Notes: generated by a model from the sequence alone, not told the origin. 64,000 nucleotides of DNA from Rhodanobacter sp. Root480 (GCF_001426645.1 NZ_LMEX01000001.1:820755-884754); one strand, 5' to 3'; shown: positions 1 through 9,131, counted from the first letter of the stretch. Program-made: numbers and translations.

Positions 1-634
1 CCACCGCGTTGTGCATGTAGAAGCCGGAAATAGCGACCTGCCCCAGGCCATGCTGATACCACGGCAGCGTCGCGACGATCGCGATCACGCAGGTCCACAG
101 CACGCCGCACACCGTGTACCAGTTGGAAAGATAGATGTCCTCGGTGGTGCGTCGCGCCACCGTGCCGATCAGATTCCAGCCGGTCACCAGCAACGCGGCG
201 AGGAATACCAGCCGGATCGGCCACGGCCATTCGCGGTATTCCAGATCACCCCAGTTGTAGCCCAGCTCCAGCGCGATGGTGCCGGCGATGGCGGCAAGGT
301 TGAACAGCGCCAGTCCGATCCAGGCCAGCTTGATGCTGTAAAGCTTCGTGCCGCAACTGCGCGCGGCCACGTAATACGCCAGCCCGACCAGGCCGATGCT
401 GGCCCAGCCGTAGAAGGTGTCGTTGGTGTGGATCGGCCGCAACCGGCCGAAGGTCAGGTACTTCGCCGCCCAGAAATCCGGCGCACCAAACTTGAATGCC
501 AGCAGCAACCCCACCGCCGTGGCAAAGAGCAGCCAGCAGGTGGCCGAAACGGTGTATGCCGAGAACACGGCGGCCAATGCGCGATCATCGTCCGCGCTCA
601 CCGCCGAATGCTGTGCCGTGACAGTTGCCTGCAT
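1..634 (-). CDS. ccoN: cbb3-type cytochrome c oxidase subunit I, CcoN-like (5' part; gene runs off the left end)
   Basis: The reverse strand from the ATG at 634 is open to the window edge, giving 211 N-terminal residues. It has several hydrophobic segments, the motif GRLRPIHTN with His69 in the place of a heme ligand of CcoN, and MHNAV at the cut end, where CcoN has GHNAVGF with a CuB-ligand His (here His209). This is the membrane subunit that reduces oxygen in high-affinity terminal oxidases. The Shine-Dalgarno sequence is weak (GGGATGGA). The segment before MHNAV differs from textbook CcoN, so a divergent paralogue is possible. An FNR/Anr-like box lies about 80 bases upstream, as expected for a microaerobic oxidase. 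Confidence 0.8.
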   Translation of the reverse strand, partial: MQATVTAQHSAVSADDDRALAAVFSAYTVSATCWLLFATAVGLLLAFKFGAPDFWAAKYLTFGRLRPIHTNDTFYGWASIGLVGLAYYVAARSCGTKLYSIKLAWIGLALFNLAAIAGTIALELGYNWGDLEYREWPWPIRLVFLAALLVTGWNLIGTVARRTTEDIYLSNWYTVCGVLWTCVIAIVATLPWYQHGLGQVAISGFYMHNAV

Positions 635-715
635 CGTCCATCCCATCGCACGTGGTACGGCGTCCACACGGGCGTCGGGATTTGTGACCGTATACCCACG
701 CGGAACACGCACCCA

Positions 716-727
716 TGATCTGGATCA
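716..727. promoter_or_regulatory. FNR/Anr-like box
   Basis: TGATCTGGATCA is a perfect dyad matching the core of the FNR/Anr consensus TTGAT-N4-ATCAA (the outer bases deviate). It lies 82 bases upstream of the oxidase start codon at 634, suitable for an activator site at about -40 of a promoter with a short leader. Seen: the dyad. Inferred: oxygen-responsive control of the oxidase gene. Confidence 0.5.
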
Positions 728-890
728 GAAAATCGCCCGGCCGCGTTCGGAAATGGCCACGTTGGGCAGACGCTTGCCGCGACCATGGCGCGGTGCACGC
801 AAGTGCAAGGCTTCGTGTCGATTCGGCCGCGCGCCGTCCGTCGTAGGGGAGTAAGAAGTGCTTTCCGCGCTTTCAACCCGGAGAACCCGC

Positions 891-1370
891 ATGACCAGCA
901 AGAACACCATTTGCCTTTGGTATGACGGTACCGCCCTGGACGCCGCCACCTTCTACGCCAGAACATTTCCGGACAGCGCCGTGGGCGCCGTGCATCACGC
1001 GCCTGGCGACTATCCGGCCGGCAAGCAGGGCAATGTCCTGACAGTCGAGTTCACGGTCATGGGCATCCCGTGCCTGGGTTTGAACGGCGGCCCGGCATTC
1101 CGGCACAACGAGGCGTTTTCATTCCAGGTGGCCACCGACGATCAGGCTGAAACCGACCGCCTGTGGAACGCCATCATCGACAACGGCGGCCAGGCCAGCG
1201 AGTGCGGCTGGTGCAAGGATCAGTGGGGCCTGTCCTGGCAGATCACCCCACGCGCCCTGACCGCCGCAGTCACCGACCCCGACCCTGCCGTCGCCAAGCG
1301 TGCGTTCGAGGCCATGATGACGATGACGAAGATCGACATCGCCGCGATCGAAGCCGCACGACGCGGCTGA
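891..1370 (+). CDS. VOC-family protein (PhnB / 3-demethylubiquinone-9 3-methyltransferase-like)
   Basis: 159 residues forming one PhnB-type vicinal-oxygen-chelate fold: LWYDGTALDAATFYARTFPD at the N-terminus, then GLNGGPAFRHNEAFSFQV and WGLSWQITP near the C-terminal half, the usual signatures of this small family. Despite the historical methyltransferase name, these proteins resemble glyoxalase/bleomycin-resistance folds and mostly lack a proven reaction. The ATG at 891 is preferred because GGAG sits 7 bases before it; an upstream in-frame start at 858 has no such site. It stands alone, with the oxidase promoter region to its left and a repeat-rich gap to its right. Confidence 0.85.
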   Translation: MTSKNTICLWYDGTALDAATFYARTFPDSAVGAVHHAPGDYPAGKQGNVLTVEFTVMGIPCLGLNGGPAFRHNEAFSFQVATDDQAETDRLWNAIIDNGGQASECGWCKDQWGLSWQITPRALTAAVTDPDPAVAKRAFEAMMTMTKIDIAAIEAARRG

Positions 1371-1386
1371 TTACGGCCACGCCACC

Positions 1387-1515
1387 ATCAGCTTCCTTCC
1401 TCGCCCGCGAGGGAAGGTGTTCGAGATCGCTGTTCGTGACGTTGGCCATGACTTCCTTCCCCCGCCCCGCGGGGGAAGGTGCCGAAGGCGGAAGGGGCGC
1501 TCTTGCTCCTGATCC
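1387..1515. repeat. REP-like hairpin repeats in the 339-bp gap 1371-1709
   Basis: Two hairpins of the same style lie in tandem: one around 1392-1418 (CCTTCC..GGAAGG ends) and one at 1455-1479 with a perfect 9-bp stem CCTTCCCCC/GGGGGAAGG. The text following the second (AAGGTGCC, then GGGCGCTCTTGCT) recurs after the hairpin at 35927-35950, so this is a dispersed family. The rest of the gap to 1709 is C-rich and holds no convincing gene. Confidence 0.7.
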
Positions 1516-1709
1516 TTTGCTCCCCCTCCCCCTTCCCCACTACACCGCAAACTCCCTCCAATCCCGCCCCATGGCACGCGCACACCGCCATAACTCGGAG
1601 TACCGTCCTCGCCCCTGGGGCTCGAAAAGGAAGCATCCCCGGCATGCATGGGGGCTTCAGCGCTTCGGGTGGATCCCGGCCGTGGTATCAATCAATGCGA
1701 GGGCTTGCG

Positions 1710-2489
1710 ATGAAAAGATTGATGAACAAAACGTTGGTGCTGACAGCCTTGCTGCTGCCGTTTCCGCTGATGGCAGCGAGTGCGTTCGATGGCACATGGA
1801 AGATCGATGTCAGCAAGATCCACGGCTCCGGAACAGCGGAGGTGATGACGCTCAAGGACGGCCTGTACACCTGCAACTGCGCGCCGCCCATCCACATCAA
1901 GGCCGACGGCACCGACCAACCCGTCAGCGGGCGGCCGGACATGGACCACATGGCCGTGAAGGTCGTCAGCGACCACGTCGTCGAGCAGACCGCCAAGAAG
2001 GACGGCAAGCTCATCTACAGCCGCACTTATACCGTGGCCCCGGATGGCAAGACCGCCACCTTCGACACCACGTCCGATCGCGGCAAGCACGCCAACTTCC
2101 ACGGAACCCTGAAGCGCGTTGGTCCCGGTGCACCGGGTTCGAACGCCCTGGCCGGCTCCTGGCAGATTGCGAGCTACCAGAGCGCGTCGGAAAACAGGTT
2201 GACCTCCACCTACAAGGTCGATGGCGACACGGTGACCATGTCCAACAAGCTCGGTGAGTCCTACACGGCCAAACTCGGCGGCAAGCCGGTCGCTGTAGCG
2301 GGTGACCCGGACCATGACACCGTCGCGGTGAAAATGGTGGGGGATGCCCTGCAGGAGACCAACTACCGGGACGGCAAGCTCACTTCGATATCGAAGATGA
2401 CGGTGTCGCCGGATGGCAAGCAGATGACCACCGTGGCCATCTTCAAGCCCACCAACCGTGGCCTCACCCTGGTAGCCAACAAGCAATAA
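1710..2489 (+). CDS. Exported protein of unknown function
   Basis: 259 residues. The N-terminus is a clear Sec signal peptide: a KR start, hydrophobic core TLVLTALLLPFPLM, and likely cleavage after AASA before FDGTWKID. The mature part has two related halves: each contains a D(H)xxVKxV segment, a kDGK(L) tract and a T(Y/M)(T)V(A/S)PDGK tract (about residues 95-125 and 205-235), which suggests an internally duplicated beta-rich lipocalin-like domain. No family was recognised. The ATG at 1710 follows GAGGG. A strong hairpin terminator follows the stop. Periplasmic location is inferred from the signal peptide. Confidence 0.8.
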   Translation: MKRLMNKTLVLTALLLPFPLMAASAFDGTWKIDVSKIHGSGTAEVMTLKDGLYTCNCAPPIHIKADGTDQPVSGRPDMDHMAVKVVSDHVVEQTAKKDGKLIYSRTYTVAPDGKTATFDTTSDRGKHANFHGTLKRVGPGAPGSNALAGSWQIASYQSASENRLTSTYKVDGDTVTMSNKLGESYTAKLGGKPVAVAGDPDHDTVAVKMVGDALQETNYRDGKLTSISKMTVSPDGKQMTTVAIFKPTNRGLTLVANKQ

Positions 2490-2518
2490 CCGAGGGCACC
2501 CGCCCGATCGTTCCACCG

Positions 2519-2549
2519 ACGAAAGCCCGGCCAGATGCCGGGCTTTCGT
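2519..2549. terminator. Hairpin terminator after the exported protein gene
   Basis: A perfect 13-bp stem ACGAAAGCCCGGC / GCCGGGCTTTCGT around a 5-base loop begins 29 bases after the stop at 2489. There is no long T tract, but CTTT lies within the right arm. Confidence 0.75.
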
Positions 2550-2657
2550 CCGGAACCAGCGCAGATCGAAACCTGCTTTCTCCATGCCGATCCAGCGCAC
2601 TCGTTCGTCGCTACACGAAGGCGGCCACAACGGACGCCATGACCTCAGGAGACAGCC

Positions 2658-3014
2658 ATGCCCTACATCGACGGTTTCGTCCTCGCCGTGCCCAACGCCA
2701 GGCGCGAAGCGTTCACCACGCACGCCACCACGTTCGACACCATCCTGCTGGAATTTGGCGCCACGCGCGTCATGGAGTGCTGGGGTGACGACGTGCCCGA
2801 CGGCAAGCTCACCGACTTCCGGCGCGCCGTGCAGGCCACCGCGGATGAGTCGGTGGTGTTCTCGTGGATCGAATGGCCCGACAAGGCCACCCGCGACGCC
2901 GGCATGGCAAAGTTCATGAAAGATCCCCGGCTGGAAGGCGCCAGCGACATGCCGTTCGACGGCCAGCGCATGATCTTCGGCGGCTTCGTGCCGGTGGTCA
3001 GCCTGCCCGGTTAG
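2658..3014 (+). CDS. DUF1428 family protein
   Basis: 118 residues matching the DUF1428 family over its whole length: MPYIDGFVLAVP at the start, ATRVMECWGDDVPDGK in the middle, and FDGQRMIFGGFVPVV at the end. The fold is a dimeric alpha/beta barrel related to EthD/ABM-type proteins. The function is not established. AGGAGA lies 7 bases before the ATG. The gene converges on the histidine kinase gene with only 13 bases between stops, leaving no room for a dedicated terminator. Confidence 0.88.
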   Translation: MPYIDGFVLAVPNARREAFTTHATTFDTILLEFGATRVMECWGDDVPDGKLTDFRRAVQATADESVVFSWIEWPDKATRDAGMAKFMKDPRLEGASDMPFDGQRMIFGGFVPVVSLPG

Positions 3015-3027
3015 CCGCCGCGACGCC

Positions 3028-5364
3028 CTATGCCAGCAACTGCGAGATCGTCTGCACCAGCGCATCCCCGCTATACGGCTTGAGCAGCACCTTGGTGCGC
3101 GAATCCAGCAGATCGGTATCCGCGTCGAAGCGACCGGTGGTGAAGACCACCGGCAACTCCGCGGTGGTTTGCCGCAGGGTTTTCACCAGATCGATACCGG
3201 ACGAACCCGGAAGCCTCAAGTCCGCGACCAGCAGATCGATCCGCTCGCGCCGATGCTTCTCGATCGCGGTTTCCGCCGAGCCCGCTTCCACGACGACATA
3301 CCCCCTCGATTCCAGCATGTCCTTGACCGTGGAGCGAATGGACACGTCGTCTTCGCACAGCAGGATCCTCGACCGTCCCGCGTGGGTGGTGCGCGATGGC
3401 CGGGGCCGCGCGAAAAGTGCGGTGTCGGCGGGCGGTCGCGTCGTCCGTGCGGAAAGCACCTCGCGCAGCTTGAGCGCCAACGCTTCCTGCGTGTAAGGCT
3501 TGCTCAGCAACTCCACGCCCTGGTCGAGTCGGCCGGCGTGAACAATGGCGTTTTCGGTATAGCCCGAGGTGAACAGCACCGCGATGTCAGGCATGCGTTC
3601 GCGCGCCTTGATGGCCAGCTCGGGGCTGCGCATCGTGCCGGGCATCACCACGTCGGTGAACAGCAGATCCAGCGCGACGCCGCTTTCGATGATGGACAGC
3701 GCGCTGCGGGCATCGGGCGCCTGCAGCACGCGGTACCCGAGGTTGCGCAGCAGCGAGACAGCCGTTTCCCTCACCGCCTCGTCATCCTCCACCACCAGGA
3801 TCGACTCGGTGCCCCCGCGCATCCGATCCGGCGCGCCGATGGCCTGCGCCTCCTCCGCCTGCATGCTGCGCGGGAGATAGATCTTCACGGTGGTGCCATA
3901 GCCCGTTTCGCTGTAGATCTGCACATGCCCGCCCGACTGCTTGACGAACCCGTAGACCATCGACAGGCCAAGCCCCGTGCCGCTGCCTTCCGGCTTGGTG
4001 GAAAAGAACGGCTCGAACACCTTCTCCAGCAGATCCGCCGGCACGCCGCAGCCGGTATCCGTCACCGCGATGAGCACGTATTGCCCGGCCTTCACTTCAT
4101 GCTGGCGACGGACGTATTGATCGTCGAGATAGGCATTGCCCGCCTCGATGGTCAGCCGGCCGCGGCCGTCCATCGCATCGCGCGCGTTGATCGCGAGGTT
4201 CAGGATGGCGTTTTCCAGATTCGTCCGGTCAACGGACGTGTTCCAGAGCCCGCCACTGATGACGGTCTCGATCTCGATACCTTCCCCCAGCGTATGTCGC
4301 AACAGGTCGTCCATGTCACGGACGAGCTTGCCGGGGTTCATGACCATGGGCGCCAACGGTTGGCGGCGGCCAAATGCCAGCAACTGCGAGGCCAGTTTCG
4401 ACCCGCGCGCCACGCTGGCCATGGCATTGTCGATCCGGCGTCTTGCCCGATCGTTGTCCGCAACGTCATCGCCCAGCAGTTGCAGGTTGCCGCTGATGAC
4501 CTGCAGCAGGTTGTTGAAGTCGTGCGCCACGCCGCCGGTGAGCTGGCCGATGGCTTCCATCTTCTGAGCCTGATGCAGCGCCCGCCGCATTTCGTCCATT
4601 GCCTCCTCGGCGCGCAGGCTTTCGGTCGCGTCGCGGGTGATTTTCGCAAAGCCGATCGGGTTGCCCTCGTTGTCGTCGACCCGGTCGATCACCACGTGCG
4701 CCCAGAACAGGGAGCCATCCTTGCGCACGCGCCAGGCCTTGTTCTCGAAGCGACCGTGCTCCAGGGCGTGCGCCAGCCCTCGCTCGGGTTCGCCCGCCGC
4801 GCGGTCGGATTCGGTGTAGAACGTCGAGAAGTGCCGCCCCAGGATCTCCTGCTCCGTATAACCCTTGATGCGCTCCGCACCCGCATTCCACGAATGCACG
4901 TGGCCTTCCAGGTCAAGCATGTAGATGGCGTAATCGATGACGCTCTGCACCAGGCGACGAAACTGCTCGCCGGTGAATTCGTGCGCGTCGGCTTCGGCCT
5001 GCTGCTGGGAAACGTCGCGCGCGACCTCCCACCATCCAATCAGCGCCCCCGCGGCGTCGCACACCGGCTGCACCGTGATGGACGTGGCAAATACCGAACC
5101 GTCCTTGCGCCGAAGCACGCCCTCGATCTTCTGGCCGTCGCCATCGTTCCGGCAGGCAGTCCGGGCAATGGACAGTGTCGCCGTCTGCTGCTCATCCGGG
5201 TACAGCACGGCCACCGGCATGCCGATCGCCTCCTGCGGCGAATAGCCGGTCAACTGCTCGGCACCCCGGTTCCAGGTCTCGATGTGCCCTTGGGCGTCCA
5301 CCATGTAAACAGCAACGTCTTCCAGCGATTCGACCAGAAGCCGATAGCGATCACCAATATCCAC
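3028..5364 (-). CDS. Hybrid sensor histidine kinase: PAS-PAS-HisKA-HATPase-REC-REC
   Basis: 778 residues. Domains in order: PAS (about 5-120), second PAS (about 130-250), phosphoacceptor helix with His281 in [11 protein letters not shown], HATPase with N-box near 384-398, DTGCGV at 436-441 and the G2 motif GSGTGLGLS near 461-469, then two receivers. REC1 has the EDD acidic cluster at 526-528 and phosphoacceptor Asp571; REC2 has EDD at 671-673 and Asp715. No membrane segment is seen, so the kinase should be cytoplasmic and sense through the PAS domains. A GTG start at 5364 is chosen because AAGGAAG lies just upstream; the open frame continues to 6138 but crosses the divergent MarR gene. The cognate output is not adjacent. 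Confidence 0.9.
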   Translation of the reverse strand: MDIGDRYRLLVESLEDVAVYMVDAQGHIETWNRGAEQLTGYSPQEAIGMPVAVLYPDEQQTATLSIARTACRNDGDGQKIEGVLRRKDGSVFATSITVQPVCDAAGALIGWWEVARDVSQQQAEADAHEFTGEQFRRLVQSVIDYAIYMLDLEGHVHSWNAGAERIKGYTEQEILGRHFSTFYTESDRAAGEPERGLAHALEHGRFENKAWRVRKDGSLFWAHVVIDRVDDNEGNPIGFAKITRDATESLRAEEAMDEMRRALHQAQKMEAIGQLTGGVAHDFNNLLQVISGNLQLLGDDVADNDRARRRIDNAMASVARGSKLASQLLAFGRRQPLAPMVMNPGKLVRDMDDLLRHTLGEGIEIETVISGGLWNTSVDRTNLENAILNLAINARDAMDGRGRLTIEAGNAYLDDQYVRRQHEVKAGQYVLIAVTDTGCGVPADLLEKVFEPFFSTKPEGSGTGLGLSMVYGFVKQSGGHVQIYSETGYGTTVKIYLPRSMQAEEAQAIGAPDRMRGGTESILVVEDDEAVRETAVSLLRNLGYRVLQAPDARSALSIIESGVALDLLFTDVVMPGTMRSPELAIKARERMPDIAVLFTSGYTENAIVHAGRLDQGVELLSKPYTQEALALKLREVLSARTTRPPADTALFARPRPSRTTHAGRSRILLCEDDVSIRSTVKDMLESRGYVVVEAGSAETAIEKHRRERIDLLVADLRLPGSSGIDLVKTLRQTTAELPVVFTTGRFDADTDLLDSRTKVLLKPYSGDALVQTISQLLA

Positions 5365-5513
5365 GGGTCTTCCTTCAGCGATCACGCACGTCAGCTCGAC
5401 TCTGCCTCCGCCTGAACTACCGGGCGGGAAGGCATGGGCTGACCGAAACGCAGACGATACAACGCGGGGGGACGGTCCGGACAGATGTTGGCCACTCCCC
5501 TTCGCAGGATTGC

Positions 5514-5543
5514 TTGACAGCATGTTTCCATGGAAACAATAAT
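5514..5543 (+). promoter_or_regulatory. Sigma-70 type promoter of the marR-like gene
   Basis: TTGACA at 5514-5519 (6/6), an 18-base spacer, then AATAAT at 5538-5543 (5/6). Transcription would start near 5550, which rules out the upstream ATGs at 5530 and 5542 as translation starts and favours 5575 (or 5560). Confidence 0.65.
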
Positions 5544-5558
5544 GAGTTCCACGGAAAC
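5523..5558. promoter_or_regulatory. Two palindromic operators over the marR-like promoter
   Basis: The first operator is a perfect 16-bp palindrome, TGTTTCCATGGAAACA (5523-5538), lying between the -35 and -10 elements. A second imperfect copy, AGTTCCACGGAAAC (5545-5558, 11/14 identical to the core), overlaps the likely transcription start. The centres are 21 bp apart, two helical turns, so two dimers would sit on one face. Autorepression by the adjacent MarR protein is inferred. Confidence 0.65.
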
Positions 5559-5574
5559 CATGGCGGGACCGACG

Positions 5575-6048
5575 ATGAAACATCAGGCAGGCCACGCGGC
5601 GCCGGACAAGCCGCTTGAAATCCACCTGGGTTACTGGCTTCGACTCGTTTCCAACCATGTCTCCGGAAGCTTTGCCAGCGCCCTGCAGGCCAGGCAGCTC
5701 TCGGTCGCGGAGTGGGTGGCGCTGAACCATATCGAAGGGCGCGCCGACATCACGGCGGCCCAGCTCGCTGACGCGATGAACCTGACACGCGGCGCCGTCT
5801 CGAAAATCGTCGACAAGCTGGTGAGGAAGCAGTGCGCCGTGCGGGCGTCGAGCCCACGCGACAATCGCGCGCAACTGCTCTCGCTCACCCCGTCCGGCAA
5901 GCGCACCCTGCCCCGCTTGCGGGCGATAGCCGACCACAACGACGAACACTTCTTCAGCCGACTCGACGCCGCCGAAAGAGCCGAGTTGCGGCGCCTGCTG
6001 CAAAAGCTGGCGGAAGCTCACGCCATAAGCACCGTTCCAGTCGACTGA
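5575..6048 (+). CDS. MarR family transcriptional regulator
   Basis: 157 residues from the ATG at 5575 (GGCGGGA six bases upstream). A winged-helix MarR fold is evident: helices from LEIHLGYWLRLVS, recognition region ITAAQLADAMNLTRGAVSKI, then the wing with ASPRDNRAQLLSLT, followed by C-terminal dimerisation helices. The length is normal for the family. Its promoter carries two copies of a palindrome, the expected arrangement for an autorepressor released by a small ligand. It is followed 56 bases later by a DUF1398 gene in the same direction, which may be its regulated target. Confidence 0.9.
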   Translation: MKHQAGHAAPDKPLEIHLGYWLRLVSNHVSGSFASALQARQLSVAEWVALNHIEGRADITAAQLADAMNLTRGAVSKIVDKLVRKQCAVRASSPRDNRAQLLSLTPSGKRTLPRLRAIADHNDEHFFSRLDAAERAELRRLLQKLAEAHAISTVPVD

Positions 6049-6104
6049 CCAGCGCCTTTCGGCGCCACGGTCCGATCCCCTGAAAATTACCCGGGAGACA
6101 CACA

Positions 6105-6530
6105 ATGAGCGAGGCGATTTCCAACCTGCAAGCCGCACAGGAAAAGGCGATGGCCGGACGCCCGCGCGTGGGTGGGTTCCCCTACCTGGCCGAAACTCTC
6201 CGGTGCGCCGGTGTAACGCGCAACGTGTGGCACCTGCCCGCCTGCGCGAGCCTGTACCAGACGCGGCTGGGCAGCGTGATCCAGCAAGGCACGCCGCTGG
6301 TGTCGGGAACCGTCGATGTGCCGCCCTTCGACGAACAGGCGCTGGTGGCCGCGATCCGCACGGATCAGGCCGGCGAAAGCACCTTCCCGCAGTTCCTGCT
6401 GGCCGCCTGGCAGGCAGGTGTCATCCGCTATGAAGTCGATTTCACCGAGCGCCACGTGACCTATGAAGGGTGTTGCGGGGAGTCGTACGTCGAACGCTAC
6501 CCGGCCCCGCCGGCACAGGCGGCCGGCTAG
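6105..6530 (+). CDS. DUF1398 family protein
   Basis: 141 residues. The sequence resembles the DUF1398 family (small proteins found in enterobacteria and proteobacteria): an N-terminal helix AISNLQAAQEKAMAGRPRVG, then the conserved FPYLAETLR stretch, and the late tract FPQFLLAAWQAGVIRYEVDF. No enzymatic motif is visible; function is unknown. GGGAG lies 8 bases before the ATG. Probably cotranscribed with the MarR gene upstream, so it may respond to the same signal. The end converges on the alpha-galactosidase gene 10 bases away. Confidence 0.75.
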   Translation: MSEAISNLQAAQEKAMAGRPRVGGFPYLAETLRCAGVTRNVWHLPACASLYQTRLGSVIQQGTPLVSGTVDVPPFDEQALVAAIRTDQAGESTFPQFLLAAWQAGVIRYEVDFTERHVTYEGCCGESYVERYPAPPAQAAG

Positions 6531-6540
6531 CGCCCGCTCC

Positions 6541-8448
6541 TCACTCCCGCAACGCGGCATCGCCCCAGGTCACCACCAAAGGCAGGTCGCTGGTCGGTGC
6601 TTCGCTGCGCGCGACGAGTTCGACGGTTTTCACATTGGCAAGATCGGCGCTCAGCGTTTGCGCGGCCTGGCCATAAGCCGCCGTGGTCTGGGCAAGCAGG
6701 TGGCCGTCACCGAAGACCTGGAACACCACTTTGTCTTTCAGGTTGCGGGTGGAATCGTCCACGCCCACTTTCGCCTCGAAGTGCCTGAAGCCGGCGGCTT
6801 TCACTTCCATACGCGAGTTGGCCAGGATGCCGATGCCGGAGGCGAAGACTTTTCCATCCACGGTCAACGCCTGGTCGTACGGCGTAGCATCGGCGCGCGC
6901 GCCGCCCCAGCCGCCGTAGCTCGGGCGCTCGCCGCTATTGGTGGTGGCTCCCCACGGGTTGCTCATGCGATGGACGATCGGATCGGGCACGGGCACGATC
7001 ACGCCATCACGGGCAATGTTGATGGCGCCGGGTATTTCCGACAGGTACATGCCATCGGCAAGCTGCCGTTTACCCTTGGCCTCGAACACGCGCGATTCGC
7101 GCGGCTGCAAGGTGAAGGTCCGTTCGCCGCCCGTCAGCATCATGGTTTTCTTCGACCACAGGTCGGTGAGTGCCACATCGCCCACCATCTTCAGCTGCGC
7201 GGGCGTCAGGGTGATCTCGGCAGGCCCCGAACCGCGGTTGAGCAGCAGCACGGCCTTGGTGCCGGAGTCGCTGAGCGTCTTGACGAAGATCTGCACGTCG
7301 TCCGAGTCGTAGGCCATGACCGCCTGGTGGCCGCCACTGTCCTGGTTGAGCCGCACGATGTCCTTGTTCGACCAGATGTCCATCAACGCTTGCGGCGCGT
7401 TGCGCAGGTCGTAGCCGATGATCAGCGGCGCGTCGATCATCGCCCACAGCGAGAAATGCGTGCGCGCTTCGGTGAGGTGGTGCACGTCGAAATCGCCGTG
7501 GCCGACGAACAGCATGTCCGGGTCGTTCCAGTGGCCGGGGCCGGCGTAGAGCGCACGCGTCGAGGCGCTGTCGAAGGTGTGCAACATGCGCGACCACTGC
7601 GGCGTGATATCGCCGCTGGTGCGCCACAGGTTGCCCACGTCCTTGCCCCACGCGCGCACGTTGGCGGCGCCCCAGGCACAGATGGAATACACGTAGTCGC
7701 CATCGGGATTGCTGGCGGCCAGGGCGTCGGCCACTTGCTGGTACAGCGCGCGCACGGCCGGGATATTCGTGCGGTTGATGCTGGCCTGGTCGATCAGCGG
7801 CGGATACGCGTTGTACTTGTGTTGCTTCACGAAGGGGCGGTCCGCCCCGTACACGTTGATGCCGCAGGCGTCGACCTTGATGTAGTCGAAGCCCCAGTCG
7901 GCGAAATACAATTTGATGTCCTGCTGCACGTGGCCGTGCAGGCCGATCTGCCGTTCGGCGATGGTGCCCTCGGGCAGGTTCGGCGAATGCAGGTCATAGG
8001 CCTGCGAACAGGCGTTGCCGCCGATGTCGGTATAAATGCCGGCCTTCAGGCCCATGCTGTGCAGCTTGTCGGTGAAGGGGCGGAAGCTGGATGTCTCGCT
8101 GCCGCCCACTTTCGCCGACGGGAAGATCGCGGTGCGCACCTGCATGCGCCCGTCGCTGGTGCGCCGTTTCAGCCACCAGCCGTCGTCGATGTTCACGTAG
8201 ATGTAGCCCAGATCGCGCAGTCCGCTGTCGACCAGCACTTTCGCCGTACCCATCACCTTGGCCTCGTCGACGTCGGTGCGGAACGCGTTCCACGAATTCC
8301 AGCCCATCGGCGGCGTGGCGGCGCGTCCTGCCGTGGCGCCCGTCCAGTGGCCCGCGGGAGCGAGCGGATCGGCGGCGGGTTGGGCAGCCGTCGCAGACAG
8401 CGCTGTAGCGGCAAGCAAGGTGAAAGCGAGAAGCGTGGCCTTGAGCAT
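6541..8448 (-). CDS. GH27 alpha-galactosidase with C-terminal NPCBM-type domain, exported
   Basis: 635 residues. A signal peptide (LLAFTLLAATALSATA) precedes a GH27 catalytic barrel: PPMGWNSWNAFRTDVDEA near residue 45, YVNIDDGWW, the nucleophile motif YIKVDACG, RTSGDI with the probable acid/base Asp, and GHWNDPDML. A beta-sandwich follows, then a C-terminal NPCBM-like carbohydrate-binding domain (about 490-635, LTVDGKVFASGIGILANSRM). The enzyme should cleave terminal alpha-galactosides outside the cytoplasm. The GFA gene lies upstream on the same strand across a 145-base gap. The start is set by the signal peptide; the longer open frame to 8952 lies antisense to nothing recognisable and overlaps the GFA gene. 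Confidence 0.92.
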   Translation of the reverse strand: MLKATLLAFTLLAATALSATAAQPAADPLAPAGHWTGATAGRAATPPMGWNSWNAFRTDVDEAKVMGTAKVLVDSGLRDLGYIYVNIDDGWWLKRRTSDGRMQVRTAIFPSAKVGGSETSSFRPFTDKLHSMGLKAGIYTDIGGNACSQAYDLHSPNLPEGTIAERQIGLHGHVQQDIKLYFADWGFDYIKVDACGINVYGADRPFVKQHKYNAYPPLIDQASINRTNIPAVRALYQQVADALAASNPDGDYVYSICAWGAANVRAWGKDVGNLWRTSGDITPQWSRMLHTFDSASTRALYAGPGHWNDPDMLFVGHGDFDVHHLTEARTHFSLWAMIDAPLIIGYDLRNAPQALMDIWSNKDIVRLNQDSGGHQAVMAYDSDDVQIFVKTLSDSGTKAVLLLNRGSGPAEITLTPAQLKMVGDVALTDLWSKKTMMLTGGERTFTLQPRESRVFEAKGKRQLADGMYLSEIPGAINIARDGVIVPVPDPIVHRMSNPWGATTNSGERPSYGGWGGARADATPYDQALTVDGKVFASGIGILANSRMEVKAAGFRHFEAKVGVDDSTRNLKDKVVFQVFGDGHLLAQTTAAYGQAAQTLSADLANVKTVELVARSEAPTSDLPLVVTWGDAALRE

Positions 8449-8593
8449 GGGTCGTCTTTTTCCCTGATGGATTCGCGGCGGACGTTGGGGTCGTTTCATC
8501 CAACCCGGAACAACGGATGATTGTACCCAGCCCCGCGGGACCAACCGGGATGGCGGTTGCAGATCGGCGCCGCCGACGTGGTGCGACGCAACG

Positions 8594-8986
8594 CTAATCC
8601 TCGCGTCGGCCCGTGTGCTCGCGATCGCGTGCGTAGTGATGCGCCAGCGCGAACGGCGGCAGCCAGCTTTCGCGGCGGACGGTCCAGTTCTCGTAGGTCG
8701 GCACCAGTTGATCGGGCGCATCCAGCGTCCCCAGGTGCACTTCGACCTCGTCCTCGACGCGGGCGAAAACCGACGAGCCGCAGCGGGGGCAAAAGTGCCG
8801 CCCGGCGTAATCGCGCGTTTCGCCTTCGATGACCACCGCGTCCTGCGGAAAGATCGCCCCCGCATAGAAAAGCGCCCCGTGATGCTTGCGGCAGTCGAGG
8901 CAGTGGCACAACCCCACCCGATAAGGCTGGCCCGTGGCGCGCAGGCGCACATCGCCGCACAGACAGCCGCCGGTGAATGTCGTCAT
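8594..8986 (-). CDS. GFA family protein (glutathione-dependent formaldehyde-activating enzyme/CENP-V fold)
   Basis: 130 residues with the zinc-binding cysteine set of the GFA fold: GGCLCGDVR at the start, LCHCLDCRKHHGA next, and HFCPRCGSS later. Many GFA proteins bind zinc without being true formaldehyde enzymes, so no reaction is assigned. AGAGGAG lies 7 bases before the ATG at 8986, which decides the start against an upstream in-frame ATG. The neighbour downstream is the alpha-galactosidase; no functional tie is obvious. Confidence 0.9.
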   Translation of the reverse strand: MTTFTGGCLCGDVRLRATGQPYRVGLCHCLDCRKHHGALFYAGAIFPQDAVVIEGETRDYAGRHFCPRCGSSVFARVEDEVEVHLGTLDAPDQLVPTYENWTVRRESWLPPFALAHHYARDREHTGRRED

Positions 8987-9131
8987 GGTGTACTCCTCTT
9001 TATGCCGGTAAGCCGCAAGTATCCGGAATTCCCGGTGGCGTCGCCGTGCAGGCCGCACCCGCCCCGAGAAACACGACGCCGACCGCCAGCGGCCCCGGCC
9101 GGGTTAAACTGCCCGATTTGCTCCGGAATAC

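Noticed and set aside
3169-5415. Long plus-strand open frame opposite the hybrid kinase
   Set aside because: Mirror frame of a high-GC gene; translation is His/Arg/Pro-rich with no domain, while the minus strand has complete kinase motifs.
6463-8520. Long plus-strand open frame opposite the GH27 gene
   Set aside because: Antisense shadow; the minus strand has GH27 catalytic motifs and a signal peptide.
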